From Elusimicrobiota bacterium (GTDB lineage Bacteria; Elusimicrobiota; Elusimicrobia; UBA1565; UBA9628): DNA of 64,000 bases. The stretch spans positions 1 through 64,000 of the forward strand of contig JACRNU010000017.1 of assembly GCA_016234805.1 (NCBI GenBank), written 5' to 3'. Positions 1 through 8,215 of the stretch are shown in pieces (position 1 is the stretch's first letter; each line of letters begins with the position of its first letter). A program made the position numbers and the translations under genes. The notes beneath the pieces were generated by a model. That model was not told where the DNA came from, ran no database searches, and was given only the letters and a program-made list of their open reading frames with translations.

Positions 1-1
1 G

Positions 2-193
2 ATCTTCGGGTTCACCTTCGAGCTCGAGGGCGGATCGTTCTACCCTGGAGCCGCGGCCATCGGCCCGGCGGTCAAGAAGAACACGGCCGCGGCCCTCTAC
101 CTCATCGGCATCGCGGACGACCTCTACCAGGCCTCGCGGGAGGCCGCGGTCTCCGGGGCTCCTTCCGGCTCCGAGGCGGGATTGGTCCGTTAG
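2..193 (+). CDS. M14-family zinc carboxypeptidase, C-terminal end (partial)
   Basis: The reading frame is open from the window edge to a TAG stop and gives 63 residues. The stretch TFELEGGSFYPG followed by a helix with KKNTAAALYLI matches the end of the M14 (carboxypeptidase A-like) domain, where the Glu in a TFEL-type strand is the general base and the last helix closes the fold. The final ~17 residues are a short non-conserved tail. The zinc ligands lie upstream, outside the window, so the assignment rests on one motif. It ends 12 bases before the next gene on the same strand and could share its transcript. Confidence 0.55.
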   Translation: MFGFTFELEGGSFYPGAAAIGPAVKKNTAAALYLIGIADDLYQASREAAVSGAPSGSEAGLVR

Positions 194-205
194 GGTCGTA
201 TCGGC

Positions 206-2065
206 GTGACCCTGAGGCTGGTCGTTCCCTTCGCGGCAGCCTTCTTCCTCGCCTTGGGCCCCGCCGGCGCGGCGGACACGGTCGGGGGAGACTCGAAGGC
301 GCTCATCGCGGACATGCTCGTCAAAGCGGAGCGCGCCTACCAGGCCGGCGACTACGAGAAGGCCTTCGACCTGACCCGCGCGGCCGCCGAGGCGGGAGAC
401 GACCAGGCGCAATTCAACCTCGGGGTGCTCTATTCTAAGGGCCACGGCATCCCGGTGAACTACGGCCAGGCCGCCGAATGGTATCTGAAGGCCGCCAATC
501 AAGGGCATCGCGGGGCCATGCTCAACCTCAGCGTGATCATGTCGGAAGGATTGGCCGGCGAGCGGGACCTGCAGTTCGCGGCCGAACTGCGGCGCATGGC
601 CGGCCAGCCCGGAGAAGCGCGTCCCGCGCCGGGCCCGGCGGTTCCGCCGGCCGCGGCGCGTCCGGGTTCCCGGCCCCCATCGAACGCGCCCCGGAAGACG
701 CCGGACGCGGGTCCTGGCGCGGCCGTGGAACGCCCTGCCGCGCCCTCGGCGCGGGCCGGCCTTCCGCGGGCCCGTATCCTCGTTGGGGCGGCCCTGGCTG
801 CTGCTGCCGCGGCCGGAGGCTTCGTGCTGTTCCGCCGCCGCAGGGACGATCGCGGGCTCCACGGCCTGTCGCTTCCCCAGAGGCTCGGCATGGCCAAGGG
901 CCTGTCGGATGCCGGTCGGAACGATGAAGCCGTGCGGCTTCTCCTCGACGACGACGTCCTCGCCGGCCTGGCGCGCGCCGAGGACTTCACCCACGACACG
1001 GTCCGCCTGGTCGAGCGGGCAGGCCGGCTCCAGGACCTCGTCGGTCATTTGGCCAAGTCACCTCCGGAGGTCTCGGTCCCGTTCGGCAAGGCCCTGCTCT
1101 GGGTGGGCAAGACCCAGGCCTGCGTCCAGATGCTCAGGGCCAAGTCCTCCCTGACCCCGGCCGAGGAGCGTCTCCTGGCGACCGCGAGCGGTCCTGAAGC
1201 CGACGGGCCCTCCCCCGATCCGCGCGTTTCCGCCCCAGCCTCTCCCAGGGTCGGGACCGGCGGGGGATCGTCCCGGATGCTTGCCGGGAGGTATCAGATC
1301 CTGGCCTTGGTGGGAGAGGGCGGGATGGGCGAGGTCTACGAGGGTTTCGAGCCCCGGCTCGACCGCAGGGTCGCGATCAAAAAGGTCCGCCGCGAGATCC
1401 GCGCCGACCCCAGGGTGCGCCAGCACTTCATCGCGGAGGCCAAGCTCATCGCCAAGGCCAATCATCCATACATCGTTTCCATCCATGACGTCTTCGAATA
1501 CGAGGATGACCTGTTCCTGGTCCTGGACTATGTCGAGGGCCGGTGCCTTTCGGACATCCTCGTCGAGCGCGGCCGCCTGCCTCTGGCTGAATGCAAGGAC
1601 ATCCTGCGCTACGTCTGCGAGGCCGTGGAGTTCGCCCACGGCAAGAATATCCTGCACCGCGACCTCAAGCCCGGCAACGTCATGATCAACAAAGAGGGCT
1701 TCGCCCTGGTGATGGACTTCGGCCTGGCCCGCGAGGCCAAGGACACGGTGTCGCGGATGACGAGCAACCTCATCTCCGGGTCCCCTGCGTACATGGCCCC
1801 GGAGCAGCATCTGGGACAGTCCGTCTGCGCCTCCGACGTCTACTCCATCGGCGCCATGCTCTACGAGATGCTCACCGGGGACCTGCCTTTCCGCGGGCCG
1901 GATTTCCTTTCCCAGAAGGAGCGCCGCATCTTCGGCCCCCTCTCCGGGGTCGTCAAGGACCTCCCGCGGGGATGCGATGAGGTCCTGGCCCTGGCCCTCG
2001 ATCCCGACCCGAAGACCAGGATCTCCAGCCCCGCGGCGTTCTATGCCCGCCTGAAGGCGGTCTGA
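206..2065 (+). CDS. Exported Sel1/TPR domain - TM - Ser/Thr protein kinase
   Basis: 619 residues from a GTG start that gives a clean signal peptide (MTLRLVVPFAAAFFLALG, cleavage near AGA-AD). Residues ~35-125 hold Sel1-type TPR repeats (AGDYEKAFDL, AEAGDDQAQFNLGVLYSKG). A Pro/Ala-rich linker leads to one membrane segment at ~190-212 followed by RRRR. The C-terminal ~260 residues are a Hanks-type kinase: P-loop GEGGMGEV near 367, VAIKK, catalytic HRDLKPGN near 484 and DFG near 503. All key residues are present. The topology puts the repeats outside and the kinase inside, with the kinase at the C-terminus, the reverse of PASTA kinases. A paralogue of the same design lies at 29234-31378. The substrate is unknown. 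Confidence 0.88.
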   Translation: MTLRLVVPFAAAFFLALGPAGAADTVGGDSKALIADMLVKAERAYQAGDYEKAFDLTRAAAEAGDDQAQFNLGVLYSKGHGIPVNYGQAAEWYLKAANQGHRGAMLNLSVIMSEGLAGERDLQFAAELRRMAGQPGEARPAPGPAVPPAAARPGSRPPSNAPRKTPDAGPGAAVERPAAPSARAGLPRARILVGAALAAAAAAGGFVLFRRRRDDRGLHGLSLPQRLGMAKGLSDAGRNDEAVRLLLDDDVLAGLARAEDFTHDTVRLVERAGRLQDLVGHLAKSPPEVSVPFGKALLWVGKTQACVQMLRAKSSLTPAEERLLATASGPEADGPSPDPRVSAPASPRVGTGGGSSRMLAGRYQILALVGEGGMGEVYEGFEPRLDRRVAIKKVRREIRADPRVRQHFIAEAKLIAKANHPYIVSIHDVFEYEDDLFLVLDYVEGRCLSDILVERGRLPLAECKDILRYVCEAVEFAHGKNILHRDLKPGNVMINKEGFALVMDFGLAREAKDTVSRMTSNLISGSPAYMAPEQHLGQSVCASDVYSIGAMLYEMLTGDLPFRGPDFLSQKERRIFGPLSGVVKDLPRGCDEVLALALDPDPKTRISSPAAFYARLKAV

Positions 2066-2086
2066 GGGTCCCGGGGCCGCTCCGGT

Positions 2087-2491
2087 CTAGCGGTGCCGCA
2101 CGAACTTCAGGTATTTGAGGCAGGCCTTCAGGTGTTCCTTCTCATCGGCCATGATGCCCTTGATCAGGAGCCTCTGCCTGGGGTCCGCGAGCTTGGCGAG
2201 GAGGTCTTCGCAGGCGCGGATGGAGCGCAGCTCGCGCTCCACGTGGGTCCGCAGGGTGTCGCGCAGGGAATCCGAGAACGGCGGTTTCCGGGGGGCGGCC
2301 TGGCCGAGCTCGTCGATGGTCGCCATGCCGCGGAAGACCTCGTAATGGACCTTCTCCTCTCCGGCGAAGCGCTCGAACATCCGGCCGAGGCGGTCTCCGT
2401 CCACGATCTTCCTCCGGAACAGCCTGGCCTCGTGCTCGTAGAGCTGGGCGTCCGTGACTTCCTCGACAACGGTCATGGCGATGAGTCCCAT
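2087..2491 (-). CDS. Ferritin-like (rubrerythrin-type) diiron protein
   Basis: 134 residues, predicted all-helical. It carries two carboxylate/His motifs typical of ferritin-like four-helix bundles, EEKVHYE in the first half and DEKEHLK near the C-terminus, plus an early HEARLFRR helix. No rubredoxin CxxC module is present. Such proteins usually bind two irons and act in peroxide or iron handling. The start at 2491 is supported by a TATCAT box whose last base is 6 nt upstream, implying a leaderless mRNA; a later Met (MTVVEE) is also possible. The gene converges with the kinase to its left. Confidence 0.7.
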   Translation of the reverse strand: MGLIAMTVVEEVTDAQLYEHEARLFRRKIVDGDRLGRMFERFAGEEKVHYEVFRGMATIDELGQAAPRKPPFSDSLRDTLRTHVERELRSIRACEDLLAKLADPRQRLLIKGIMADEKEHLKACLKYLKFVRHR

Positions 2492-2497
2492 GGCCGG

Positions 2498-2503
2498 ATG
2501 ATA
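2498..2503 (-). promoter_or_regulatory. -10 box (TATCAT), leaderless context
   Basis: Reads TGATATCAT on the minus strand, an extended -10 (TGn) form, with 6 nt between the box and the ATG of the ferritin-like gene. The predicted transcription start falls on or next to the start codon. Confidence 0.5.
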
Positions 2504-2508
2504 TCAAA

Positions 2509-3291
2509 TCAACGGCCGAGCAGGGGACCGAGGCGGAGGATGTTCCCCGCGGCCTCGGGATTGCGGGTCATCCACTGGACGGTCGCGGGGTCGGAGACCA
2601 CGGATCGGACGAAGTCAGCGTCCTTCATCAGGGCGGAGGGCCCGGGCGCGTCCAGGACCGTCCTGGCCAAGCCGCTGTCGAAGAGCATCTTGGCGCTGCG
2701 GCGGTCCTGCATGGCCGGGCTGGCCAGGAAGGCCGGGACCACGCCCGGAGTCCTCATCAGGGTCTTGGTGAGGGCCGGGCTGGAGAGCACGGCCTTGATC
2801 AAGTGGTGCGTGAGATAGCGCTGGACCCTGGCCCGGTCCGACAGGAAGCCCTGAAGCTTCTTGGGGCTGGCCAGATTGGTCCTGCGGGCCATGAAGGCCG
2901 CGGGGCGCGACAGGAGGTCCTGGAACATGCCCTGCTTCTTCGCCCAGGCCTCGCCTGCCGAGGGCTTGGGAGCAGTCGGGGCAGCGGGGCCGAAGGAGGG
3001 CAGGAGTCCAGGGGGAGGGGGCACGAACCGGGTGCCCAGCATGAGGGGGCCGGATGCCACGGCATCCCTCATCATGGGCGGCCCGTCTGAAGCGGCCGGG
3101 GCGGCTGCGGGAGCGGCCGCGAGGATGCCCGGGATCTCGGTGCGCGAAGAAGGCTGCTGGATGTCGAGGTCGAAGCCGTCCGCCGCGATCTGCGAGGTTT
3201 CTCCGGGCTTGTTTCCCTGGTTCGCCAGGAACGCGAAGACCCCGGCGCAGGCCAGGCCCGCTGCTCCGATGAACGCCAGTTTGCGGGACAT
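2509..3291 (-). CDS. Membrane-anchored protein with short helical repeats, unknown function
   Basis: About 260 residues starting MSRKLAFIGAAGLACAG, a single N-terminal hydrophobic anchor or signal. A Pro/Ala-rich linker (to ~115) precedes a C-terminal half of short helical units of the form SPAxxxxLMRTPG, ASPAMQDRRSAKM, DPATVQWMTRNPEA. The hydrophobic-NP/SP-Met spacing resembles the STI1-type helical motif, but this is only a pattern likeness. A longer open frame exists upstream, but an ATG-ATG pair sits 3 and 6 nt after a CATAAT box and the second ATG fits a leaderless start. I do not recognise the family. It is divergent from the phosphoesterase at 3408. Confidence 0.6.
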   Translation of the reverse strand: MSRKLAFIGAAGLACAGVFAFLANQGNKPGETSQIAADGFDLDIQQPSSRTEIPGILAAAPAAAPAASDGPPMMRDAVASGPLMLGTRFVPPPPGLLPSFGPAAPTAPKPSAGEAWAKKQGMFQDLLSRPAAFMARRTNLASPKKLQGFLSDRARVQRYLTHHLIKAVLSSPALTKTLMRTPGVVPAFLASPAMQDRRSAKMLFDSGLARTVLDAPGPSALMKDADFVRSVVSDPATVQWMTRNPEAAGNILRLGPLLGR

Positions 3292-3297
3292 CATGAT

Positions 3298-3303
3298 ATT
3301 ATG
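3298..3303 (-). promoter_or_regulatory. -10-like box (CATAAT)
   Basis: CATAAT on the minus strand, 6 nt before the ATG at 3291. It lies in the 117-bp divergent gap shared with the gene at 3408. Confidence 0.35.
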
Positions 3304-3394
3304 GGCTGAAAACGGCTCCAGGAAAGGTGTCCGGGGGCCTAGGCCCGGGGGAGGCATGGGGCCCAGGCCAGGATGGCCCATAGGTCCCATGTGG

Positions 3395-3400
3395 TATAAT
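3395..3400 (+). promoter_or_regulatory. Extended -10 box TGTGGTATAAT, leaderless
   Basis: A perfect TATAAT with an upstream TGG (extended -10) ends 7 nt before the ATG at 3408. No Shine-Dalgarno can fit in the GTAAGCC spacer. Confidence 0.65.
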
Positions 3401-3407
3401 GTAAGCC

Positions 3408-4448
3408 ATGGGCCGCGCTGTATGGCTTGGCTGCATCCTGGCTTGTTCTCTGGCCGCGCCCGGCGCTTTCGCCTCTGACGCGGCCGCGCCTGTCCCCTTC
3501 GACGGCTCCGATGCCATGGGATCCGACATCACCGACCACTTGCCGCTGTCCGTGCTCGCCGGCATCAAGGGCAAGCCCGCCCCAGCCGCGCCCGTCATCG
3601 ACCTGACCGAAGCGGGAAAGATATGGGGCAACGAGGTCCAGCTCTCCAAGCTCCTGGCCGGCCACCCGGAGCCGAGGCAGTCCTTCCGGTTCGCGGTCAT
3701 CGGCGACGCCGAGCCGGGCCGCTTCCCCTGGCAGCGCATCTTCGCGCCCACGGACGCGTTCCGCAAGAACATCCGCCGCATCCAGGGGATGGACACGGAT
3801 TTCATGATCCAGCTCGGGGACATCGTGTCCAAGGGCGTGGAGGGCAACTACCGCAAGCTCGTGGAGTTCCTGAACGCCGAGGTGCGCGTCCCCCTGATGG
3901 TCGTGGTGGGCAACCACGACCGCTCCGAGCCCAACGGGGAGGCGGACAAGACCCTGTTCAGGACCGTGTTCGGCAAGACGGACCTCTCCTTCGACTACAA
4001 CGGTTGGCGCTTCGTCATCCTCGACAGCGCGGACCGGCGCCTGCTGCCCGAGCAGCTGGCCTGGCTCGAACGGACCCTTTCCGCGAAGGTGCCCGCCATC
4101 GTGTTCACCCATGTCCCTCCCAGCTACCTCTCCGGCCTGCTGAAGTCTCCCGAGCCCGATAAGTCCTCCATGGGCGGCTACTTCGACGACGGCAGCGCTG
4201 AGTTCCGCAAGCTCGTGTCCTCCGGGAACGTCAAGCGCGTCTACTTCGGCCACATCCACGCACTTGGCACGGCCGAGGTCGACGGCGTCCGCTACGTGCT
4301 GACCGCCGGGGGAGGCTCGCCCCATTACCCTCTGCCGCCCGGGTACCCCAAGCGCAAGGTCGCGCACTTCGTCGGGGTCGAGGCAGGGCCTTGGGGCCTG
4401 CGCGAGACCGTCTTCGAAGTCGACGGCAAGTCCTACCCGTTGTTCTGA
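3408..4448 (+). CDS. Secreted calcineurin-like metallophosphoesterase
   Basis: 346 residues with a signal peptide (MGRAVWLGCILACSLAAPGAFA). The metallophosphoesterase signature is complete: a GDAEPG strand near 98 in place of the common GDxH, QLGDIVSKG near 137, GNHDRSE near 167, FTHVPP near 230 and GHIHALG near 280. These bind a two-metal centre and hydrolyse phosphomono- or diesters; the signal peptide places it in the periplasm or outside. The first motif lacks His, seen in some subfamilies. The substrate cannot be told from sequence. It is monocistronic with its own leaderless promoter. Confidence 0.88.
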   Translation: MGRAVWLGCILACSLAAPGAFASDAAAPVPFDGSDAMGSDITDHLPLSVLAGIKGKPAPAAPVIDLTEAGKIWGNEVQLSKLLAGHPEPRQSFRFAVIGDAEPGRFPWQRIFAPTDAFRKNIRRIQGMDTDFMIQLGDIVSKGVEGNYRKLVEFLNAEVRVPLMVVVGNHDRSEPNGEADKTLFRTVFGKTDLSFDYNGWRFVILDSADRRLLPEQLAWLERTLSAKVPAIVFTHVPPSYLSGLLKSPEPDKSSMGGYFDDGSAEFRKLVSSGNVKRVYFGHIHALGTAEVDGVRYVLTAGGGSPHYPLPPGYPKRKVAHFVGVEAGPWGLRETVFEVDGKSYPLF

Positions 4449-4508
4449 CCGGGCTCACCGCCCCGAACCTCGCTGATGCCGAACACCCCTTTGGCACGGT
4501 TTATTGGA

Positions 4509-4613
4509 ATGGTGCTCAATGAGGTCTTCAACAGCCGAGGCCAGGTCGCGGTTCTGCGTGTCCTCTATTATCACGCCGGAAGGGGAGTCACCCGCTGGTG
4601 CGGGATGGGTTGA
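4509..4613 (+). pseudogene. Remnant of a winged-helix/nucleotidyltransferase-type gene N-terminus
   Basis: A 34-codon frame, MVLNEVFNSRGQVAVLRVLY..., stops at TGA and has no continuation. The opening looks like the N-terminal helix-turn-helix of small regulators or nucleotidyltransferase-domain proteins (pattern LNEVFxSRxxVAVLRxL). After about 25 residues the match is lost, as if by deletion. It occupies most of the 200-bp gap between two convergent genes and has no clear promoter. A chance ORF cannot be excluded. Confidence 0.35.
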
Positions 4614-4648
4614 TCCCCTTGTTCGAGGTGGAGGATCGGCTGACCTGA

Positions 4649-6661
4649 TCAATCGAGCTCGACGACCTTCCAGCCCAGGGGCTCGATGGTCCCGGACCAA
4701 TCCACGCCGAGGCGGGCGTCCCGGGCCTGGACCTGGACCGTGCGGTCCGTCGGATTGGAGAGTACCAGGGCTCCGGCCTTCTTCGAGCCCTCCGCGACCA
4801 GGGCATAGCCGGCCCAGCCGAGGTCGCCGCGGGGTTCCAGGGTCTTCATGGAGGCTGAAGGGAGACGCTCCCTCAGCCGCCCTGCCTTGCGGAAGACGTC
4901 GCGGTAGAACGCGGCCAGACCCTGGTCTCCTCCGCGCCAGTCCACCTGCACTGGCACGCCGAAGGGCAGGGACTTGGGCTCCGAGGGGATGGGCTTGTCG
5001 AACCCGATCTCCTGCGAGCCGTAGAAAAGCAGGCTTCCCGGCATGAGCATGGTCAAGGCCGCGGCCCCGCGCTCCCAGGCGCCGAAGGAGCGGCGGGGGG
5101 AGGCTTCGTCGTGGTTGCCGATGAAGTCCAGGCCTGCGGACCCGCCGGTCTGCCACTGCAGGAACTCGGCGCGCTTCAAGGCTTCGCGGATCCAGCCCGG
5201 GTCGCGGCTCTGGACCGCGTCGTACCACCCGTGGTGGCCCCCTGCCCGTCCCATGTTGTTCTTGCTGTAGATGAGGTCGAACCCGCACCAGGAGAGGGAG
5301 TCCCACCCGTCATAGGCCTCGGCCATGAAGCCCGTGCCTGGGTAGGCGGATTTGACGCTGGTGATGAGCTGCTCCATGAACTCCCTGCGGGGCATGGAGA
5401 CGCGCCAGGCCCTGGAGAAGTTTGCGTTCAAGTCGAGGTAGGCCATGTCCACGCGGAAACCGTCCACTCCGAAGCGGCGGACCCAGCCCAGGACCACGCT
5501 GGTCATCTCAGCGCGCAGTCCAACGCTTGCGTAGTTGACCTGCGCGGTGTCGATCCAGAAGTCGATGCTTCCGAAAGATTCGTAGCCGCCGTGGGCGATC
5601 CAGTACTTATCCCCGGTCGCGGAGTCCGTGTGGTCGAAGTAGCCGCGCGGCCGGCTCGTGCCCTCGGCGCGCTTGTGGATGAAGTAGTCCGGGTGGGCCG
5701 TGAGCATCTTCGAATCCATCGAAGTGTGGTTCGGCACGAAGTCGATGATGACCTTGAGGCCTTCCCCGTGGGCGCGGCGGATGAAGCCCCGGAAATCGTC
5801 CTCAGTGCCGAGGTCCGGGTGGATGCCCTCGTGGTCCTTGATGGAATAGGGCGAGCCGCCTCCGGTGCCGGACCGGTTGCGCTCTCCGATGGGGAAGATG
5901 CCCATGACCCACACCGTGTCAAAGCCCTGGGCCTTGATGTCCCTCAGGTCCGCGGCCCCGAAGTCCGCGAAGAAGGGCCCGCCCTGGCCGGGCGGCGATC
6001 CAGAGGCCGCCCTCTTGCCCGCGAGGTTGAAGGCGCGGGGGAAGATCTCGTAGACGCGGGCTTCCTTGATCCACCTGGCCTTGTCGAGCGAGGCGACCTG
6101 GCTTCTTAAGCCCTCCGTGTAGTCGCGGGTATAGGCCACGAGCCGGTCGTACTTCTGTTCGTCGCCGGCCTCCGAGGACATGATGTCCTTGATGTCCTGC
6201 CTGGCGTCGCCGGCCCATGAGACCGGGGAGAGCAGGGCTTCGAGGTAGCCGGCGTAGTCTTTAAGATGGTGGCGGAGGTTGGCTGAGCCGTGCTGGCTGG
6301 AGAGCTTCTCCTCAGCGTAGACAAAGCCTTCGAGCCCCGCGTTCTGGGCCGTGACTGCCCCGGCCCCGGAGACATTGAAGGTAAAAGGAAGGATGCCGCG
6401 GCCTCCCCCGATGCCCAGGACTTCCCTGAGTTCCCGCAGGCGGTCGTAGGAGGAGGACAATCCCTTGAACTGGAGTCCGCCGTCAAAGAGTCCCCGCAGG
6501 GCCGCGTCCGCCTCTTCGAGTCCCACGGTGCCGGAGAGGGAGTCCTTGGCAGAGGCCAGGCCCACTGGAGCCGCGGCATGTGCCCAGGGGGCGGCAAGGG
6601 CCAGGGCGGTGATGGTGAAGGCAGCGGTGCCGGCAACGGAGAGGAAGGGACGCGTTTTCAT
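4649..6661 (-). CDS. Secreted GH13 alpha-amylase family glycosidase
   Basis: 670 residues from MKTRPFLSVAGTAAFTITAL, a signal peptide cleaved near AHA-AA. An alternative ATG lies 30 nt upstream. After ~190 residues of helical N-terminal region comes the (beta/alpha)8 barrel: ARVYEIFPRAFN, DTVWVMGIFPIGE, DFVPNHTS, DGFRVDMAYLD (nucleophile Asp near 403), FMAEAYDG (acid/base Glu near 448) and FIGNHDEASP (third Asp near 516). All three catalytic acids are intact. The C-terminal beta domain ends in EPLGWKVVELD. It should cleave alpha-1,4-glucans outside the cytoplasm; hydrolase versus transglycosylase cannot be decided. Confidence 0.9.
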   Translation of the reverse strand: MKTRPFLSVAGTAAFTITALALAAPWAHAAAPVGLASAKDSLSGTVGLEEADAALRGLFDGGLQFKGLSSSYDRLRELREVLGIGGGRGILPFTFNVSGAGAVTAQNAGLEGFVYAEEKLSSQHGSANLRHHLKDYAGYLEALLSPVSWAGDARQDIKDIMSSEAGDEQKYDRLVAYTRDYTEGLRSQVASLDKARWIKEARVYEIFPRAFNLAGKRAASGSPPGQGGPFFADFGAADLRDIKAQGFDTVWVMGIFPIGERNRSGTGGGSPYSIKDHEGIHPDLGTEDDFRGFIRRAHGEGLKVIIDFVPNHTSMDSKMLTAHPDYFIHKRAEGTSRPRGYFDHTDSATGDKYWIAHGGYESFGSIDFWIDTAQVNYASVGLRAEMTSVVLGWVRRFGVDGFRVDMAYLDLNANFSRAWRVSMPRREFMEQLITSVKSAYPGTGFMAEAYDGWDSLSWCGFDLIYSKNNMGRAGGHHGWYDAVQSRDPGWIREALKRAEFLQWQTGGSAGLDFIGNHDEASPRRSFGAWERGAAALTMLMPGSLLFYGSQEIGFDKPIPSEPKSLPFGVPVQVDWRGGDQGLAAFYRDVFRKAGRLRERLPSASMKTLEPRGDLGWAGYALVAEGSKKAGALVLSNPTDRTVQVQARDARLGVDWSGTIEPLGWKVVELD

Positions 6662-6755
6662 GGCGGGGCGCACGGCAATGATAGCGGCCATGGGGCCTAC
6701 GCGGAAGGGCCGTTGGGCCCATGCCAAAACGGGACTGAGGACCCATATGTGGGGT

Positions 6756-6767
6756 ACGTCTGACACC
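6756..6767. repeat. REP-like half-site (ACGTCTGACACC)
   Basis: The 12-mer ACGTCTGACACC recurs at 49223-49234, and its GTCTGACACC core forms the arms of the palindromes at 46094-46145 and 49165-49213. Here it is a single arm, just upstream of the promoter for the gene at 6788. Confidence 0.5.
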
Positions 6768-6774
6768 ATTGTGG

Positions 6775-6780
6775 TATCAT
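6775..6780 (+). promoter_or_regulatory. Extended -10 box TGTGGTATCAT, leaderless
   Basis: Nearly identical to the box at 3395 (TGTGGTATAAT) and again exactly 7 nt from the ATG (6788). Confidence 0.6.
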
Positions 6781-6787
6781 TGACGCG

Positions 6788-8215
6788 ATGGAGAAGACGG
6801 CTGAGCCTGCGGTCGCCGGGAAGATCAAGCGGTTCTTCGACCGCCTGGAGATGCCCCATGTGCTGGCGGTCATCGCCGCGCTCCTGGTCCTGAGCGGCGC
6901 GGCGACCCACCTGGTGCCCCCAGGCGAGTTCGACACGGTCGAGCGGGACGGACGCAGGGTCGTGGTCGCGGGCACCTACCACCCGGTGGAGGCGCGCGCG
7001 GCCGGGTTCATGGACCTGCTCACCGCGCCCCTGCGCGGCCTCGAGAAAGGGGCGACCATCATCGCGTTCCTCATCATCGTGGGCGGCGTGTTCGGCGTGG
7101 TGCAGAAGAGCGGCACCATCGACGCCGGCATCTTCAAGGTGTTGAAGGCATTCCGCGGCAGGGAGATTTGGATCATCCCGATCTTCATGACCTTCTTCTC
7201 CCTGTGCGGCGCGGTCTTCGGCATGAGCGAGGAGACCCTCCCCTTCATCAGCATCTTCGTGCCCATCGCGCTCGCCTGCGGCTACGACTCGATCACGGGG
7301 TGCGCGATCCCCTTCGTGGCCTCCTCCATCGGGTTCTCGGCCGCCATGCTCAATCCGTTCACGGTCGGGGTGGCGCAGGGCATCGCGGGCGTGCCGCTCT
7401 TCTCGGGCATCGGCTACCGCACCCTGTGCTGGGTCGCGTTCACGGGCCTGGCGATCTGGTTCGTGATGCGTTACGCGGCCAGGGTCAAGAAGGATCCGCG
7501 CTCAAGCCCGGTCTACGAGCGCGACCACGAGACAAGGAAGCACATGGTGGAGGCTGCCCGGCACGAGAAGACCATGACAGCGGGGCATGTCGCCGGGCTG
7601 GTCATGCTGGTCGGGAGCCTCGCGGTCATCGTGCTCGGCGTGGTCAGGCTCAAATGGTACATGGCTGAGATCACCGGGGTCTTCATGGCCATGGGCGTCC
7701 TGACCGGCCTGGCCTGCAGGATGAAGGTCAATGACATGGCTGAGGCGTTCCAGGAGGGCGCGGCCAGCCTGGTGGGAGCGGCCATCGTGGTGGGGTTCTC
7801 CCAGGGCATGGTGGTCCTGGCCACCGAGGGGAGGATCATCGACACCTTGCTGAACTCCATGTCCGCGCCCCTGGCGGACCTCTCCAGGTACGCGAGCGTG
7901 GTGGTGATGCTCTGCGTCCAGCACGTCATCAACATCTTCGTCAGCTCAGGTTCGGGCCAGGCCGCGCTCACCGTGCCCATCATGGCCCCCTTGGGCGACC
8001 TCCTGGGCATCTCCCGGCAGACCACGGTGCTCATCTTCCAGTTCGGCAACGGGTTCACGGACCAGCTCATGCCCACCAACAACACCCTCATCGGGTGCCT
8101 GGCGCTCGCCAAGCTCGATTGGTGGACCTGGGTCAAGTGGGTGTTCTGGATGCAGGTGGTGTTCTTCGCCCTGAACGTGCTCTTCCTCTGGGGCGCGCTA
8201 GCGGTCGGGTTCTGA
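6788..8215 (+). CDS. YfcC/DcuC-family membrane carrier
   Basis: 475 residues with ~11-12 hydrophobic segments. The N-terminus (LEMPHVLAVIAALLVLSG, VPPGEFD, then FLIIVGGVFGVVQKSGTIDAG) and the C-terminal half (VNIFVSSGSGQAALTVPIM-like region, PTNNTLIG) follow the YfcC branch of the C4-dicarboxylate carrier superfamily. Members are predicted to move amino acids, peptides or dicarboxylates across the inner membrane; the substrate is not certain for the family. Its last 18 bases overlap the end of the convergent MFS gene. Transcription is predicted from the leaderless promoter at 6775. Confidence 0.85.
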   Translation: MEKTAEPAVAGKIKRFFDRLEMPHVLAVIAALLVLSGAATHLVPPGEFDTVERDGRRVVVAGTYHPVEARAAGFMDLLTAPLRGLEKGATIIAFLIIVGGVFGVVQKSGTIDAGIFKVLKAFRGREIWIIPIFMTFFSLCGAVFGMSEETLPFISIFVPIALACGYDSITGCAIPFVASSIGFSAAMLNPFTVGVAQGIAGVPLFSGIGYRTLCWVAFTGLAIWFVMRYAARVKKDPRSSPVYERDHETRKHMVEAARHEKTMTAGHVAGLVMLVGSLAVIVLGVVRLKWYMAEITGVFMAMGVLTGLACRMKVNDMAEAFQEGAASLVGAAIVVGFSQGMVVLATEGRIIDTLLNSMSAPLADLSRYASVVVMLCVQHVINIFVSSGSGQAALTVPIMAPLGDLLGISRQTTVLIFQFGNGFTDQLMPTNNTLIGCLALAKLDWWTWVKWVFWMQVVFFALNVLFLWGALAVGF

